Of a stretch of 64,000 bases of DNA, positions 39,322-46,938 are shown one piece after another. Origin of the DNA: Loktanella sp. S4079 (lineage in GTDB: Bacteria; Pseudomonadota; Alphaproteobacteria; Rhodobacterales; Rhodobacteraceae); the NCBI RefSeq assembly GCF_000967725.1, contig NZ_JXYE01000002.1, forward strand, positions 744,001-808,000, written 5' to 3'. Position numbers and translations under genes: made by a program. Numbering within the stretch: position 1 is the first letter of the stretch; each line of letters starts with the position of its first letter. A model generated the notes under the pieces. The model saw only the letters and a program-made list of their open reading frames with translations. It ran no database searches and was not told where the DNA came from.

Positions 39322-39931
39322 ACGCGGTTATCACCACGGCAATCTACGTGAGGCTCTGATTAACGGATGTCTTACGCTGATTGAAAAACGCGGGCCGACA
39401 GGTTTTACCCTCTCTGAGGCCGCGCGGGAGGCTGGTGTAACCCCTGCCGCCGTCTATCGCCATTTTGAAGGGCGCGAAGACCTGATCGCGGCTGCGGCCC
39501 ATCAAGGGTATGAAATGTTCGGGGACGCTATGGAGGCCGCATATGGTAGCGGTCAACCCTCAGCTCTTGCGGCATTTGAGGCAACCGGGCGGGCATACCT
39601 GCGTTTTGCGCGCGATTATCCGGGCCATTACATTGCGATGTTTGAATCTGGAATTTCCATGAACCGCACGCCAGAGCTGCACGCTGTGGCAACCCGCGCA
39701 ATGGGGGTTCTCGAAAAGGCCGCCGAAGAGTTGGGGCAACATATTCCCGCTGACCGTCGCGCCCCTCCGCAAATGTTTAGCGCCCACATTTGGGCCCTTT
39801 CACACGGGGTTGTAGAGTTATTCGCGCGGGGTAACCCCGGCACGAAAAGCCCTTTCGCCCCAGAAGATTTATTGGAAAGTGGGATCGGAGTTTATTTACG
39901 CGGCCTTGGGCTGCTAGACGCGGATAACTAA
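39314..39931 (+). CDS. TetR-family regulator (WHG C-terminal domain)
   Basis: A 205-residue regulator. The N-terminal HTH (GYHHGNLREALINGCLTLIEKRG, then TLSEAAREAGVTPAAVYRHFEGREDLIAA) is followed by a C-terminal ligand domain containing HIWALSHGVVELFARG. This is the WHG-type domain, named from a Trp-His-Gly motif that here reads W-A-L-S-H-G. Coupled to ppk2 by the ATGTCTAA overlap, so it is probably coexpressed with it. Target genes are unknown. Confidence 0.9.
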   Translation: MSKRGYHHGNLREALINGCLTLIEKRGPTGFTLSEAAREAGVTPAAVYRHFEGREDLIAAAAHQGYEMFGDAMEAAYGSGQPSALAAFEATGRAYLRFARDYPGHYIAMFESGISMNRTPELHAVATRAMGVLEKAAEELGQHIPADRRAPPQMFSAHIWALSHGVVELFARGNPGTKSPFAPEDLLESGIGVYLRGLGLLDADN

Positions 39932-39947
39932 CTAGGTATTTGAAATA

Positions 39948-40466
39948 ATGGACGGCACGCTCGCGCTGATTTTTTTACTAACGAGCCTTACTGATATGGG
40001 TTCAAATTATTGCAAGACTGGGAACTGCTTAGATCAACAAATTGCGACTGATCGCTTTGCAGTCCAAGCAGCACAGGTTGTTTTTCAGGAACATGAAACT
40101 GGCCAAGAAATATACTTTGCCTATGACAGCCCACGCCGCTTTGGACCGTTTCAGCCCGTTATTGGCGGATCAGTCACCGACGACAATGATGTTTGGCTGG
40201 GTGCTGGCGTAAAGTGGACGAGCACAGAGGCGTTCAACAGCCCATTTTTCCTTGAAACTTCTCTGATGCCAGGGCTTTACGCGCGTGGGAACGGTGAAAA
40301 CCTTGGCGGGAGCCTCCATTTTCGGTCTGCAATTGGCCTCGGCTATCGGTTCAAAAATGATGCGACGATCACCCTACTCTATGATCATCGATCAAACGGC
40401 GACACCCAAAGCTTGAACCCTGGCCTTGAAACCATCGCGCTGCGTTATGCATTCATGATCGACTAA
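39948..40466 (+). CDS. PagL-like lipid A 3-O-deacylase (acyloxyacyl hydrolase family)
   Basis: A 172-residue predicted outer-membrane enzyme. A short hydrophobic N-terminus (TLALIFLLTSLTDMG) may act as signal sequence. The rest alternates as beta strands and ends with the PagL active-site pattern YDHRSNGDTQSLNPGLETIALRY split over two blocks: His-x-Ser-Asn, then NPGLE with the catalytic Glu. It would remove the 3-O acyl chain of lipid A. The stop interlocks with that of potA over four bases. Confidence 0.8.
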   Translation: MDGTLALIFLLTSLTDMGSNYCKTGNCLDQQIATDRFAVQAAQVVFQEHETGQEIYFAYDSPRRFGPFQPVIGGSVTDDNDVWLGAGVKWTSTEAFNSPFFLETSLMPGLYARGNGENLGGSLHFRSAIGLGYRFKNDATITLLYDHRSNGDTQSLNPGLETIALRYAFMID

Positions 40467-41548
40467 GGCAAAAGCACCAGAGAACGCTCATCCCAGATCA
40501 CTTGGGTTTTTGCGCCGACCTCGAGCACGGGACGACCGATCAGGTTCTTCATCGCAATATTGAGAGGTTGTTCAACACCCTCAATGCGGACGTCGTAATA
40601 GGTCATGTCACCATAATAGACGACCTCATCAACCACGCCATCAACCAGCTTACGCTCGGTTGTTTCACCCTCGAAAAGAATGCCGAGTGTTTCTGGACGA
40701 ATACCAACGACAGCGGATCCAACTTGACCGCCTTCGGGGGCTTGTTCGCGCTCAATCTGCATGGAGCCAAGCCCGCGTACCGTCAAATCGATCACCTCAT
40801 CCACCACTTCAACCGTGGCATCTAACATATTCATTTTACCAATGAATTGCGCAACACGTCGTGAGTTAGGGCGACGGTACAGTGTTTCTGGATCGGCAAG
40901 TTGACCGATCTCGCCCTCAAACATGACCGCGATACGATCAGACATCACGAGCGCTTCTTCTTGGTCATGTGTTACAAGGATAAAGGTGATCCCAACCTGA
41001 CGCTGCAGGCGGATCAGTTCCACTTGCATTTGCTCGCGCATTTTCTTGTCGAGTGCAGATAATGGCTCATCCAAGAGCAACACTTTCGGTTTCAGGATTA
41101 GTGCGCGAGCCAAAGCAACGCGTTGCCGTTGCCCCCCAGACAAGGCGTGCGCTGCGCGTTTGCCATAGCCGTCCAACCCCACCATCGCCAAAGCCTCTGC
41201 GACCATTTTGGCCTTGGTTTGCTTGTCGATCTCTTTAGACTTGCGCAGCCCAAAGGCCACATTTTCCGCCACAGTCAGATGCGGAAAGATGGCATAGGAT
41301 TGAAACACCATATTGGTCGGGCGCAAATTTGCGGGAACACCCGCCATATCCTTGCCACCGATCATCACAACACCATCAGAGGGCATTTCAAAGCCCGCAA
41401 TTGTCCGCAATAGCGTGGTCTTGCCACAGCCTGACGGACCAAGAAGCGAAAAGAACTCACCCTCATTGATGGTCAGATTGATATCGCGGAGCGCATGATA
41501 GTCGGCGTAATATTTATTCACACCAGTGAGCGTAATCAGAGCAGTCAC
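40463..41548 (-). CDS. potA: polyamine-type ABC transporter ATPase PotA
   Basis: A 361-residue ATPase. Walker A LLGPSGCGKTTLLR near residue 40, Q-loop MVFQSYAIFPHLTV, signature ALSGGQRQRVALARAL, Walker B LLLDEPLSALD and a C-terminal TOBE domain, as in PotA/spermidine-putrescine importers. The GTG at 41548 overlaps the potC stop (GTGA). The frame is open further but would run through potC. It ends the potB-potC-potA operon; no binding protein is encoded beside it. Confidence 0.92.
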   Translation of the reverse strand: MTALITLTGVNKYYADYHALRDINLTINEGEFFSLLGPSGCGKTTLLRTIAGFEMPSDGVVMIGGKDMAGVPANLRPTNMVFQSYAIFPHLTVAENVAFGLRKSKEIDKQTKAKMVAEALAMVGLDGYGKRAAHALSGGQRQRVALARALILKPKVLLLDEPLSALDKKMREQMQVELIRLQRQVGITFILVTHDQEEALVMSDRIAVMFEGEIGQLADPETLYRRPNSRRVAQFIGKMNMLDATVEVVDEVIDLTVRGLGSMQIEREQAPEGGQVGSAVVGIRPETLGILFEGETTERKLVDGVVDEVVYYGDMTYYDVRIEGVEQPLNIAMKNLIGRPVLEVGAKTQVIWDERSLVLLP

Positions 41549-42345
41549 AAAAAGCCCCCTTTGTCTTTTACGCCAGCACGCGCCATGCCTCGGCGTCGTA
41601 ACAGCTCTGCTATTGTAAGTAGGATAATCGACATCGCGACCAATATGGTCCCGAGCGCCATGACAACTGGCAGCGACGCGGGAAACCGTAAGAGCCCCCA
41701 AATATAAACGGGCATTGTCGGGCTAGACCCCGACAAAAAGAAAGCGATAATGAATTCATCAAGCGAAATCGTAAAAGCAATCAGCATTGATGCAATGATG
41801 CCCGGCATCACCAATGGCAAAGTGACCAGTCGAAAGGCCGAGAACCTGCTTTCTCCGAGGTCCATTGCAGCCTCTTCCAATGATGGATCAAGGTTCTGAA
41901 ATGCGCCGTTCAGGATGGCGATGCAAAAGGGCGTACAGATCAGGACATGTGCGGCGATGATCGTCCAATTCGACATGCCCAGCTCGAGCACTTGCACCAC
42001 GACAACCAGCAGTGACACTGCGACGATGATTTCGGGCAAGACAAGCGGCAACATGATAAACCCCATGATCCCAGCCTTGAGCGGAAATTGATGCATCGCC
42101 CCTGCCCGTGCCGCGCATAGCCCCAACCACGTTGATAGCAGCGCAGTAATCACGGCAATGAATAAAGAGTTTTCAACAGCGGCATGTAGGGACTTGTTGG
42201 TTGCAAGTTCAGCAAACCAGTTGGTCGTGAACCCGCTTAGCGGAAATGCAATAATCGTCGCATCATTAAAGGCAAAGATCGGTAGCAAGATGATCGGCGC
42301 GTATAGAAACAGCAGATAAGCGATGGCATAAATTCGTAGGCTCAT
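41545..42345 (-). CDS. potC: polyamine-type ABC transporter permease PotC
   Basis: A 266-residue inner-membrane permease with about six helices. The EAA loop reads EEAAMDLGESRFSAFRLVTLPLVMPGI, the binding site for the ATPase. N-terminal LRIYAIAYLLFLYAPIILLPIFAF is typical of PotC. Start ATG at 42345 overlaps the potB stop (ATGA). Substrate could be putrescine, spermidine or a related amine. Confidence 0.92.
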   Translation of the reverse strand: MSLRIYAIAYLLFLYAPIILLPIFAFNDATIIAFPLSGFTTNWFAELATNKSLHAAVENSLFIAVITALLSTWLGLCAARAGAMHQFPLKAGIMGFIMLPLVLPEIIVAVSLLVVVVQVLELGMSNWTIIAAHVLICTPFCIAILNGAFQNLDPSLEEAAMDLGESRFSAFRLVTLPLVMPGIIASMLIAFTISLDEFIIAFFLSGSSPTMPVYIWGLLRFPASLPVVMALGTILVAMSIILLTIAELLRRRGMARAGVKDKGGFL

Positions 42346-43214
42346 GATCGTCCCTTTAGCCATCGTCGATTGATCAGCACAAAGATCACGCTGATCACCG
42401 TAACACACAGCATGGCGACAATCGCCAACGCGGCCCCTAGAGGCGCGTTATTTAGCGCAAGAAACTGTGTCTGGATCATATTCGCGACAAGCTTGCCACC
42501 GGCACCACCCATCAATTCTGGTGTCACATAGTCGCCGATCGTGGGAATAAACACGATCAGGACCGCGCCAACAACACCCGGCATTGATAGTGGAAGCGTC
42601 ACACGCAAGAAGGTCATGAACTTGCTCTCTCCCAAATCCTGCGAGGCCTCAAGCAGTGATCGGTCGATTTTTTCAAGCGCGACAAAGATTGGCAAGATCG
42701 CAAAAGGCGCGAATGCATGCGCCAATGTTATGATCACGGCATTTACATTGTATAAGATGAACGTCAGTGGTTCGTCGATCAGCCCGACATTGATCAACCC
42801 GGTATTAATCACGCCATTGTAGCCCAAGATCACCTTCCACAAAAATACCCGGATCAAATACGAGGTCCAAAACGGGATGGTGATCAAGAAAAGCCACAAA
42901 GATTTGCGATCTGGTCGCACATGAAACGAAACGAAATATGCGACCGGAAAAGCAAGCATAACAGTGACAAATGTGACGCAAGAAGACACATAAAGAGAGC
43001 GCTGTAACAGCGCGCCATATATCGGTTTTTCAACGATTTCACGGTAGTTATCCAGCGTAAAACTAGTGTCCAACGTCATGAAATCTTGGGTCCAGAAACT
43101 GAACAAAAAAATCGCCAGCAGTGGACAGGCCATTAGCAAAAGTGCGTATAGAAATGGCGGGCTGACAATCAACAACCCACGTCCACTTTCAGAAGAGATA
43201 AATCGGCTCAACAT
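42342..43214 (-). CDS. potB: polyamine-type ABC transporter permease PotB
   Basis: A 290-residue permease with about six helices and the EAA loop LLEASQDLGESKFMTFLRVTLPLSMPGV. The GDYVTPELMGGAGGKLVANMI segment is typical of PotB. It is the first gene of the operon. Immediately upstream (43215-43306) there is no promoter of note and no PotD/PotF gene. The paiB-like gene upstream reads the same way. Confidence 0.92.
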   Translation of the reverse strand: MLSRFISSESGRGLLIVSPPFLYALLLMACPLLAIFLFSFWTQDFMTLDTSFTLDNYREIVEKPIYGALLQRSLYVSSCVTFVTVMLAFPVAYFVSFHVRPDRKSLWLFLITIPFWTSYLIRVFLWKVILGYNGVINTGLINVGLIDEPLTFILYNVNAVIITLAHAFAPFAILPIFVALEKIDRSLLEASQDLGESKFMTFLRVTLPLSMPGVVGAVLIVFIPTIGDYVTPELMGGAGGKLVANMIQTQFLALNNAPLGAALAIVAMLCVTVISVIFVLINRRWLKGRS

Positions 43215-43306
43215 CCTGAGATGCTTTCACGCAAGAATGAAAAAGATCAATATACAAAGTGATCTATGCCGTCTTGAGACACAAGTTTTTCAGTTCTGCG
43301 CCTCGT

Positions 43307-43933
43307 TTAGCTTTCATTTTCATCTGTTCGCATCTTGCGTGCAAATGCTTGCTGGCCAGAGGCCTCCAACTGGCTCGCGACTGCCTTTTGGTCTTCAGGC
43401 GACCGATTTTGGCTTCGCTTTGATTTCGCAAGAATATGATCGACAGCGATTTCAAAGGCCACGATCCGATCAAGCATGTCGGCCATGAAATCGGGTGGCG
43501 CATCGGCCATCCGCCAGGCTTGATCCCCATTGGTCGCGCGTTCATGCTGTAGCGTAAGGCGGCCAACAACAGCGCGCTTTGACTTGTTGTCGTGTTGAAA
43601 ACTGATCTTGCCACGCATATGCACGACGTCGTAATTCCACGTCGGAACTGCTTTGTGCGTTTCCGCTTTGGACGGATACCAATTGGGCGAGATGTAGGCG
43701 TCGTGCGCTTGGAAAATGGCCAAGACCTCGGCCCCGTCGGACAAGACGCGGTGCAAATCATTGGCTATCGCGATATGGCCGATCAACTGATCATCCTTGG
43801 TGAATATCACGGGAATGTGGTTCGCAATCAATCCGTCAGCGGTTTGCACCACGATTGTTGCCAATGGAAATTCCGCCACCATTTCGCGAATGACGTCCGA
43901 ATCCGTTTCTTTGAAATGCGTTGGGATGTACAT
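43307..43933 (-). CDS. PaiB-family FMN-binding protein
   Basis: A 208-residue split-barrel flavin-type protein of the PaiB family, annotated as an FMN-binding negative transcriptional regulator. Visible: MYIPTHFKETDSDVIREMV at the start, ANHIPVIF, FQAHDAYISPNWYPSK, VPTWNYDVVHMRG, and a C-terminal AFEIAVDHI segment. In Bacillus, PaiB accompanies the polyamine acetyltransferase PaiA. Its position just before a polyamine-type importer is suggestive, but the family's DNA-binding role is weakly supported. ATG at 43933. Confidence 0.88.
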   Translation of the reverse strand: MYIPTHFKETDSDVIREMVAEFPLATIVVQTADGLIANHIPVIFTKDDQLIGHIAIANDLHRVLSDGAEVLAIFQAHDAYISPNWYPSKAETHKAVPTWNYDVVHMRGKISFQHDNKSKRAVVGRLTLQHERATNGDQAWRMADAPPDFMADMLDRIVAFEIAVDHILAKSKRSQNRSPEDQKAVASQLEASGQQAFARKMRTDENES

Positions 43934-43958
43934 AACGCCCCTTTCCCACTGTGATAAA

Positions 43959-43989
43959 CGCAAAAGGGCGGCCCACTGGACCGCCCTTT
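43959..43989 (-). terminator. rplM-rpsI operon terminator
   Basis: Perfect nine-base stem AAAGGGCGG/CCGCCCTTT (arms 43963-43971 and 43981-43989) with a nine-base loop and a short U tract on the minus strand, 20 bases after the rpsI stop. Confidence 0.8.
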
Positions 43990-44008
43990 CGTAAACTCGG
44001 TACAGCGA

Positions 44009-44497
44009 TTAACGCTTCGAGAACTGGAAGCTACGACGCGCTTTACGCTTACCGTATTTCTTACGCTCAACAACACGGCTATCGCGTGTCAGGAAGCCAG
44101 CTGCTTTCAGTGCGCCGCGCAGAGATGGATCATAAAGCTGAAGCGCTTTTGAGATACCATGCTTAACCGCACCCGCCTGACCAGACAGACCACCACCAGC
44201 AACAGTTGCCATGACGTCGAACTGATCAACTACACCAGCAACCTGGAATGGCTGACGCAGGATCATTTGCAGCACAGGGCGCGCAAAGTATGTGTTCATT
44301 TCTTTGCCGTTCACGGTCACTTTGCCGGAACCTGGCTTAACCCAAACACGTGCAACCGCGTCTTTACGCTTACCAGTCGCATAAGAACGACCCAGCTCGT
44401 CGCGCACAGGTTCGCGTGGCGCTGCAACTTCGACAACTGCTTCAGATGCTTCTGCAACTTGACCCAGCTCTTCGAGGGAATTCACTTGATCAGCCAT
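44009..44497 (-). CDS. rpsI: 30S ribosomal protein S9
   Basis: A 162-residue S9. The core from about residue 37 to the end is conserved ([23 protein letters not shown]..., [28 protein letters not shown]-terminal RRSFQFSKR that reaches into the P site). The N-terminal acidic extension of about 35 residues is common in Rhodobacterales. The ATG shares one base with the rplM stop (TAATG). Confidence 0.98.
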   Translation of the reverse strand: MADQVNSLEELGQVAEASEAVVEVAAPREPVRDELGRSYATGKRKDAVARVWVKPGSGKVTVNGKEMNTYFARPVLQMILRQPFQVAGVVDQFDVMATVAGGGLSGQAGAVKHGISKALQLYDPSLRGALKAAGFLTRDSRVVERKKYGKRKARRSFQFSKR

Positions 44498-44958
44498 TAT
44501 GCAGTCCTCGTGTTCTTTTTGTTCATGGACTTAACGTCCAGAACTTCGGGCTTCTGGGCTTCCATGCCGTGCTCTGCACCAGCGAAAACGCGCAGGTGAG
44601 TCATTTGCTGGCGGGACAGTTTGCCACCTGGCAACATGCGCTGAACAGCTTTCATCACGACGCGCTCTGGGTGTGCACCTTCGAGGATCTCAGCCTTTGT
44701 TTTGGACTTGATCCCACCAGGGTGGCCAGTGTGCCAGTAGTATTTTTCGTCACGCTTTTTGCCAGTCAGCTGGACTTTGTCAGCGTTGATAACGATCACG
44801 TTGTCGCCCATATCCATGTGCGGAGTGAACGAAGGCTTGTGCTTGCCGCGCAAGCGCATAGCGACGATCGAAGCAAGACGGCCCAGAACAACGCCCTCTG
44901 CGTCGATCAGGATCCATTTCTTGTCGATATCCGCTGGAGTTGCGGTAAAGGTTTTCAT
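44497..44958 (-). CDS. rplM: 50S ribosomal protein L13
   Basis: A 153-residue L13, cotranscribed with rpsI as in most bacteria. Family blocks [46 protein letters not shown] and [18 protein letters not shown] are all present. GGTGAG precedes the ATG. A clear promoter lies 53 bases upstream. Confidence 0.98.
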   Translation of the reverse strand: MKTFTATPADIDKKWILIDAEGVVLGRLASIVAMRLRGKHKPSFTPHMDMGDNVIVINADKVQLTGKKRDEKYYWHTGHPGGIKSKTKAEILEGAHPERVVMKAVQRMLPGGKLSRQQMTHLRVFAGAEHGMEAQKPEVLDVKSMNKKNTRTA

Positions 44959-44977
44959 ATCTCACCAAAGGTTTGGG

Positions 44978-44992
44978 GTGGCTTTGCGCCAC
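44978..44992 (-). promoter_or_regulatory. hairpin in the rplM leader
   Basis: GTGGC/GCCAC with a five-base loop, just upstream of the rplM ribosome-binding site. L13 controls its own mRNA in other bacteria, so this could be a binding site; that is inference. Confidence 0.3.
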
Positions 44993-45010
44993 AGTCATTC
45001 GGATTGGGGC

Positions 45011-45038
45011 GTTATATAGGTAGCCAAAACACAGTCAA
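45011..45038 (-). promoter_or_regulatory. rplM-rpsI promoter
   Basis: TTGACT (-35, 45033-45038) and TATAAC (-10, 45011-45016) on the minus strand with a 16-base spacer. Transcription would start near 45004, giving a leader of about 45 bases. Confidence 0.7.
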
Positions 45039-45103
45039 GAACAGTTTATCTGTAATTTTCGTTACAATTCAATACTTTATAAATTAGGTATTATTTTACC
45101 CCA

Positions 45104-46528
45104 TCAAATCGCGATCCGTTCTGGCGGATGATCCAGCAAGTCGCGCAATCGCTCCATCGCCTGCACGAAACTTGCATGCGAAACCAACCCATTTACGGCA
45201 ATCCGAACCGCATGAACCGAACGACTATCCCGCAAGGCAAAATCATCGGCAGACTTAATGAGAACACCTGACGCCTCTGCGGCTTGACAAAACTCGCCTG
45301 CCCGCCAGCCCATCGGCAGATCCAACCACAAAAACGGGACAGTTTCAGAATAGCGCATCTCATAGCCAGCAAGAATCCGTTTGGCCGCTAGAATATCCTG
45401 CCGAATACGTCCCTTAACGCGTGCGATAACTTCATCGAGCTCCGGCGAATTCAACATTGCGGCGTAAAGATCTGTCACAATGCGCGTCACCCCGAATGAG
45501 GTGAAAGTCGCGGTGCGGATCAAAGACTTGGCCCAACCATCGGGCGCAACTGCAAAACCCAAACGCAACGATGCCGTCAGTGATTTCGATGGCGAGGTCA
45601 GGTACCACCCCAGATCAGGCAACAGCGCGCGATAACTGGGTCCGCCTCTCTCTGTGTGCATCAAACGATAGCAATCGTCGTCAATGACATGAACGCGGTA
45701 GGTGCGTGCAAGAGCTGCAATTTCGGCGCGACGCGCGGGTGTAGTTTGTTTGACTGTCGGATTACACACTTCGGCCGAGGTGCAAAACACCTGAACCTTA
45801 TGTTCTTTGATCGCAGCCTCAAGAGCGGCAACTTCGGGCCCCTCCTCGTCCCATGGAATGCCGACCACCTCTGCGCGACACAGGACGCCAGCGGATCGAA
45901 AGCCGCCATAGCTCAGCTCATCAACAGCGATAACAGGTGTTGGCCCGGCCAGCACGCTCTGCAAAATCATCAGAATTGCATTCTGCCCACCGTGGCTTGC
46001 GATAATATCATCTAGACCAAACTGGCCGATATGTTGCGGATCAAGGGTATTCGCGAAAGCCAAACGTGCGGGAAGATCGGTTTCCCGGGTGGGATAGCGC
46101 AACAGCATATCGGGAGCGGTACTATCTGCCAGTTCACGCATTAGACGCCGGATCATCTCGGTTTGACCAACATCAGGCATCTTGGGGCTGAGCAAATGCG
46201 CCTGCCCTTCCTGATCTAGCGCCGGGTCAAAGAAGCGATCCGTTGGCGGCAGGCTGCGCACCGGTTCAGCCTTGGGTTCGGCGACGAAAGTCCCACGCCC
46301 GACCCCGGCGTTGAGCTGCCCCTCGTCGATCAGCATTTTGTAGGCCCGCGCGACCGTGCCCGGCGTCACACTTACCCGATAGGCCAAATCCCTGACCGGG
46401 GGCAATTTCTGACCAGCCTCAAGCTGACCTGTCGCAATCCCCTCACGAATGGCCTGCGCCAAGGCCTGATACTTTGCACGCCCTGCATTGGCGAGATTTG
46501 GCTGCCAAATTGTATCAGGTACAATCAT
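45104..46528 (-). CDS. MocR-type regulator (GntR HTH plus aminotransferase domain)
   Basis: A 474-residue fusion. The N-terminal GntR winged HTH (about 15-85: KYQALAQAIREGIATGQLEAGQKLPPVRDLA) is joined to a class I aminotransferase fold. The PLP-lysine motif is SPSKSLTASLRLGFAVAP near residue 310, and CTSAEVCNPTV and HVIDDDCYRL are also present. MocR proteins sense PLP or PLP adducts and usually control a neighbouring gene. Divergent from the DUF1127 gene, with TTGTATCA repeats between. Confidence 0.93.
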   Translation of the reverse strand: MIVPDTIWQPNLANAGRAKYQALAQAIREGIATGQLEAGQKLPPVRDLAYRVSVTPGTVARAYKMLIDEGQLNAGVGRGTFVAEPKAEPVRSLPPTDRFFDPALDQEGQAHLLSPKMPDVGQTEMIRRLMRELADSTAPDMLLRYPTRETDLPARLAFANTLDPQHIGQFGLDDIIASHGGQNAILMILQSVLAGPTPVIAVDELSYGGFRSAGVLCRAEVVGIPWDEEGPEVAALEAAIKEHKVQVFCTSAEVCNPTVKQTTPARRAEIAALARTYRVHVIDDDCYRLMHTERGGPSYRALLPDLGWYLTSPSKSLTASLRLGFAVAPDGWAKSLIRTATFTSFGVTRIVTDLYAAMLNSPELDEVIARVKGRIRQDILAAKRILAGYEMRYSETVPFLWLDLPMGWRAGEFCQAAEASGVLIKSADDFALRDSRSVHAVRIAVNGLVSHASFVQAMERLRDLLDHPPERIAI

Positions 46529-46599
46529 TTTCTAGACCTACACAAAAACCCTTTGTATCAATTCACCAGTAGCACATTGCTACATTGTGTCAATACAAA
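46510..46599. promoter_or_regulatory. TTGTRTCA operator repeats between MocR and DUF1127 genes
   Basis: Three copies: TTGTATCA at 46510-46517 (inside the first MocR codons, forming TTGTATCAGGTACAA), TTGTATCAAT at 46553-46562 and TTGTGTCAAT at 46585-46594. The last two are 32 bases apart, about three helical turns. TTTGTAT/ATACAAA also forms an inverted pair (46552-46558, 46593-46599). MocR proteins bind directly repeated sites, so this is the likely operator. Confidence 0.5.
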
Positions 46600-46616
46600 T
46601 AGAGGAACATTTCGAT

Positions 46617-46844
46617 ATGTCACACGCGCTCCCAGCGGCGCAGTTCGCCGCACTCAGCTCCCAACCTACATTGCCACTTCTGGCCATTGTTGCGGTTCGC
46701 TTTGCTGTGGCCGTGACGAAATGGGACGTACGCCGAAAGACGCGCCGCCATCTGCGGAATATGCCACCGTATTTATTGAATGATATTGGTTTGGATGCCT
46801 ACACTGCATCGACAGAAGCAGCCAAACCTTTCTGGCAAGCCTGA
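46617..46844 (+). CDS. DUF1127 small protein
   Basis: A 75-residue protein with a C-terminal DUF1127 domain (VTKWDVRRKTRRHLRNMPPYLLNDIGLDAYTA, arginine-rich then DIGL). The hydrophobic segment ahead of it is PLLAIVAVRFAVA. GAGGAAC lies about ten bases ahead of the ATG. In Rhodobacter a DUF1127 protein (CcaF1) acts as an RNA-binding partner of small RNAs derived from its own 3' UTR; whether this one does is unknown. It is followed 21 bases after the stop by a strong terminator. Confidence 0.85.
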   Translation: MSHALPAAQFAALSSQPTLPLLAIVAVRFAVAVTKWDVRRKTRRHLRNMPPYLLNDIGLDAYTASTEAAKPFWQA

Positions 46845-46865
46845 CACGTTTGCATCTTCCTGACT

Positions 46866-46892
46866 GGGCCGGACATTCTCCGGCCCCTTTTT
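46866..46892 (+). terminator. DUF1127 terminator
   Basis: Perfect eight-base stem GGGCCGGA/TCCGGCCC with a five-base loop and a following TTTTT. Confidence 0.85.
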
Positions 46893-46897
46893 CAGGC

Positions 46898-46923
46898 ATT
46901 GTACCGATCAAATCGGGTACAAT
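46898..46923. repeat. inverted repeat after DUF1127 terminator
   Basis: ATTGTACC and GGTACAAT (46898-46905, 46916-46923) around ten bases, 16 bases before the carboxypeptidase stop codon. It shares GGTACAAT with the repeat at the MocR start. Function unknown. Confidence 0.4.
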
Positions 46924-46938
46924 CAGCAATACATTCGA

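Noticed and set aside
44159..45087. Long plus-strand frames opposite rplM and rpsI
   Set aside because: They are antisense shadows of two well-conserved ribosomal protein genes and show no family features.
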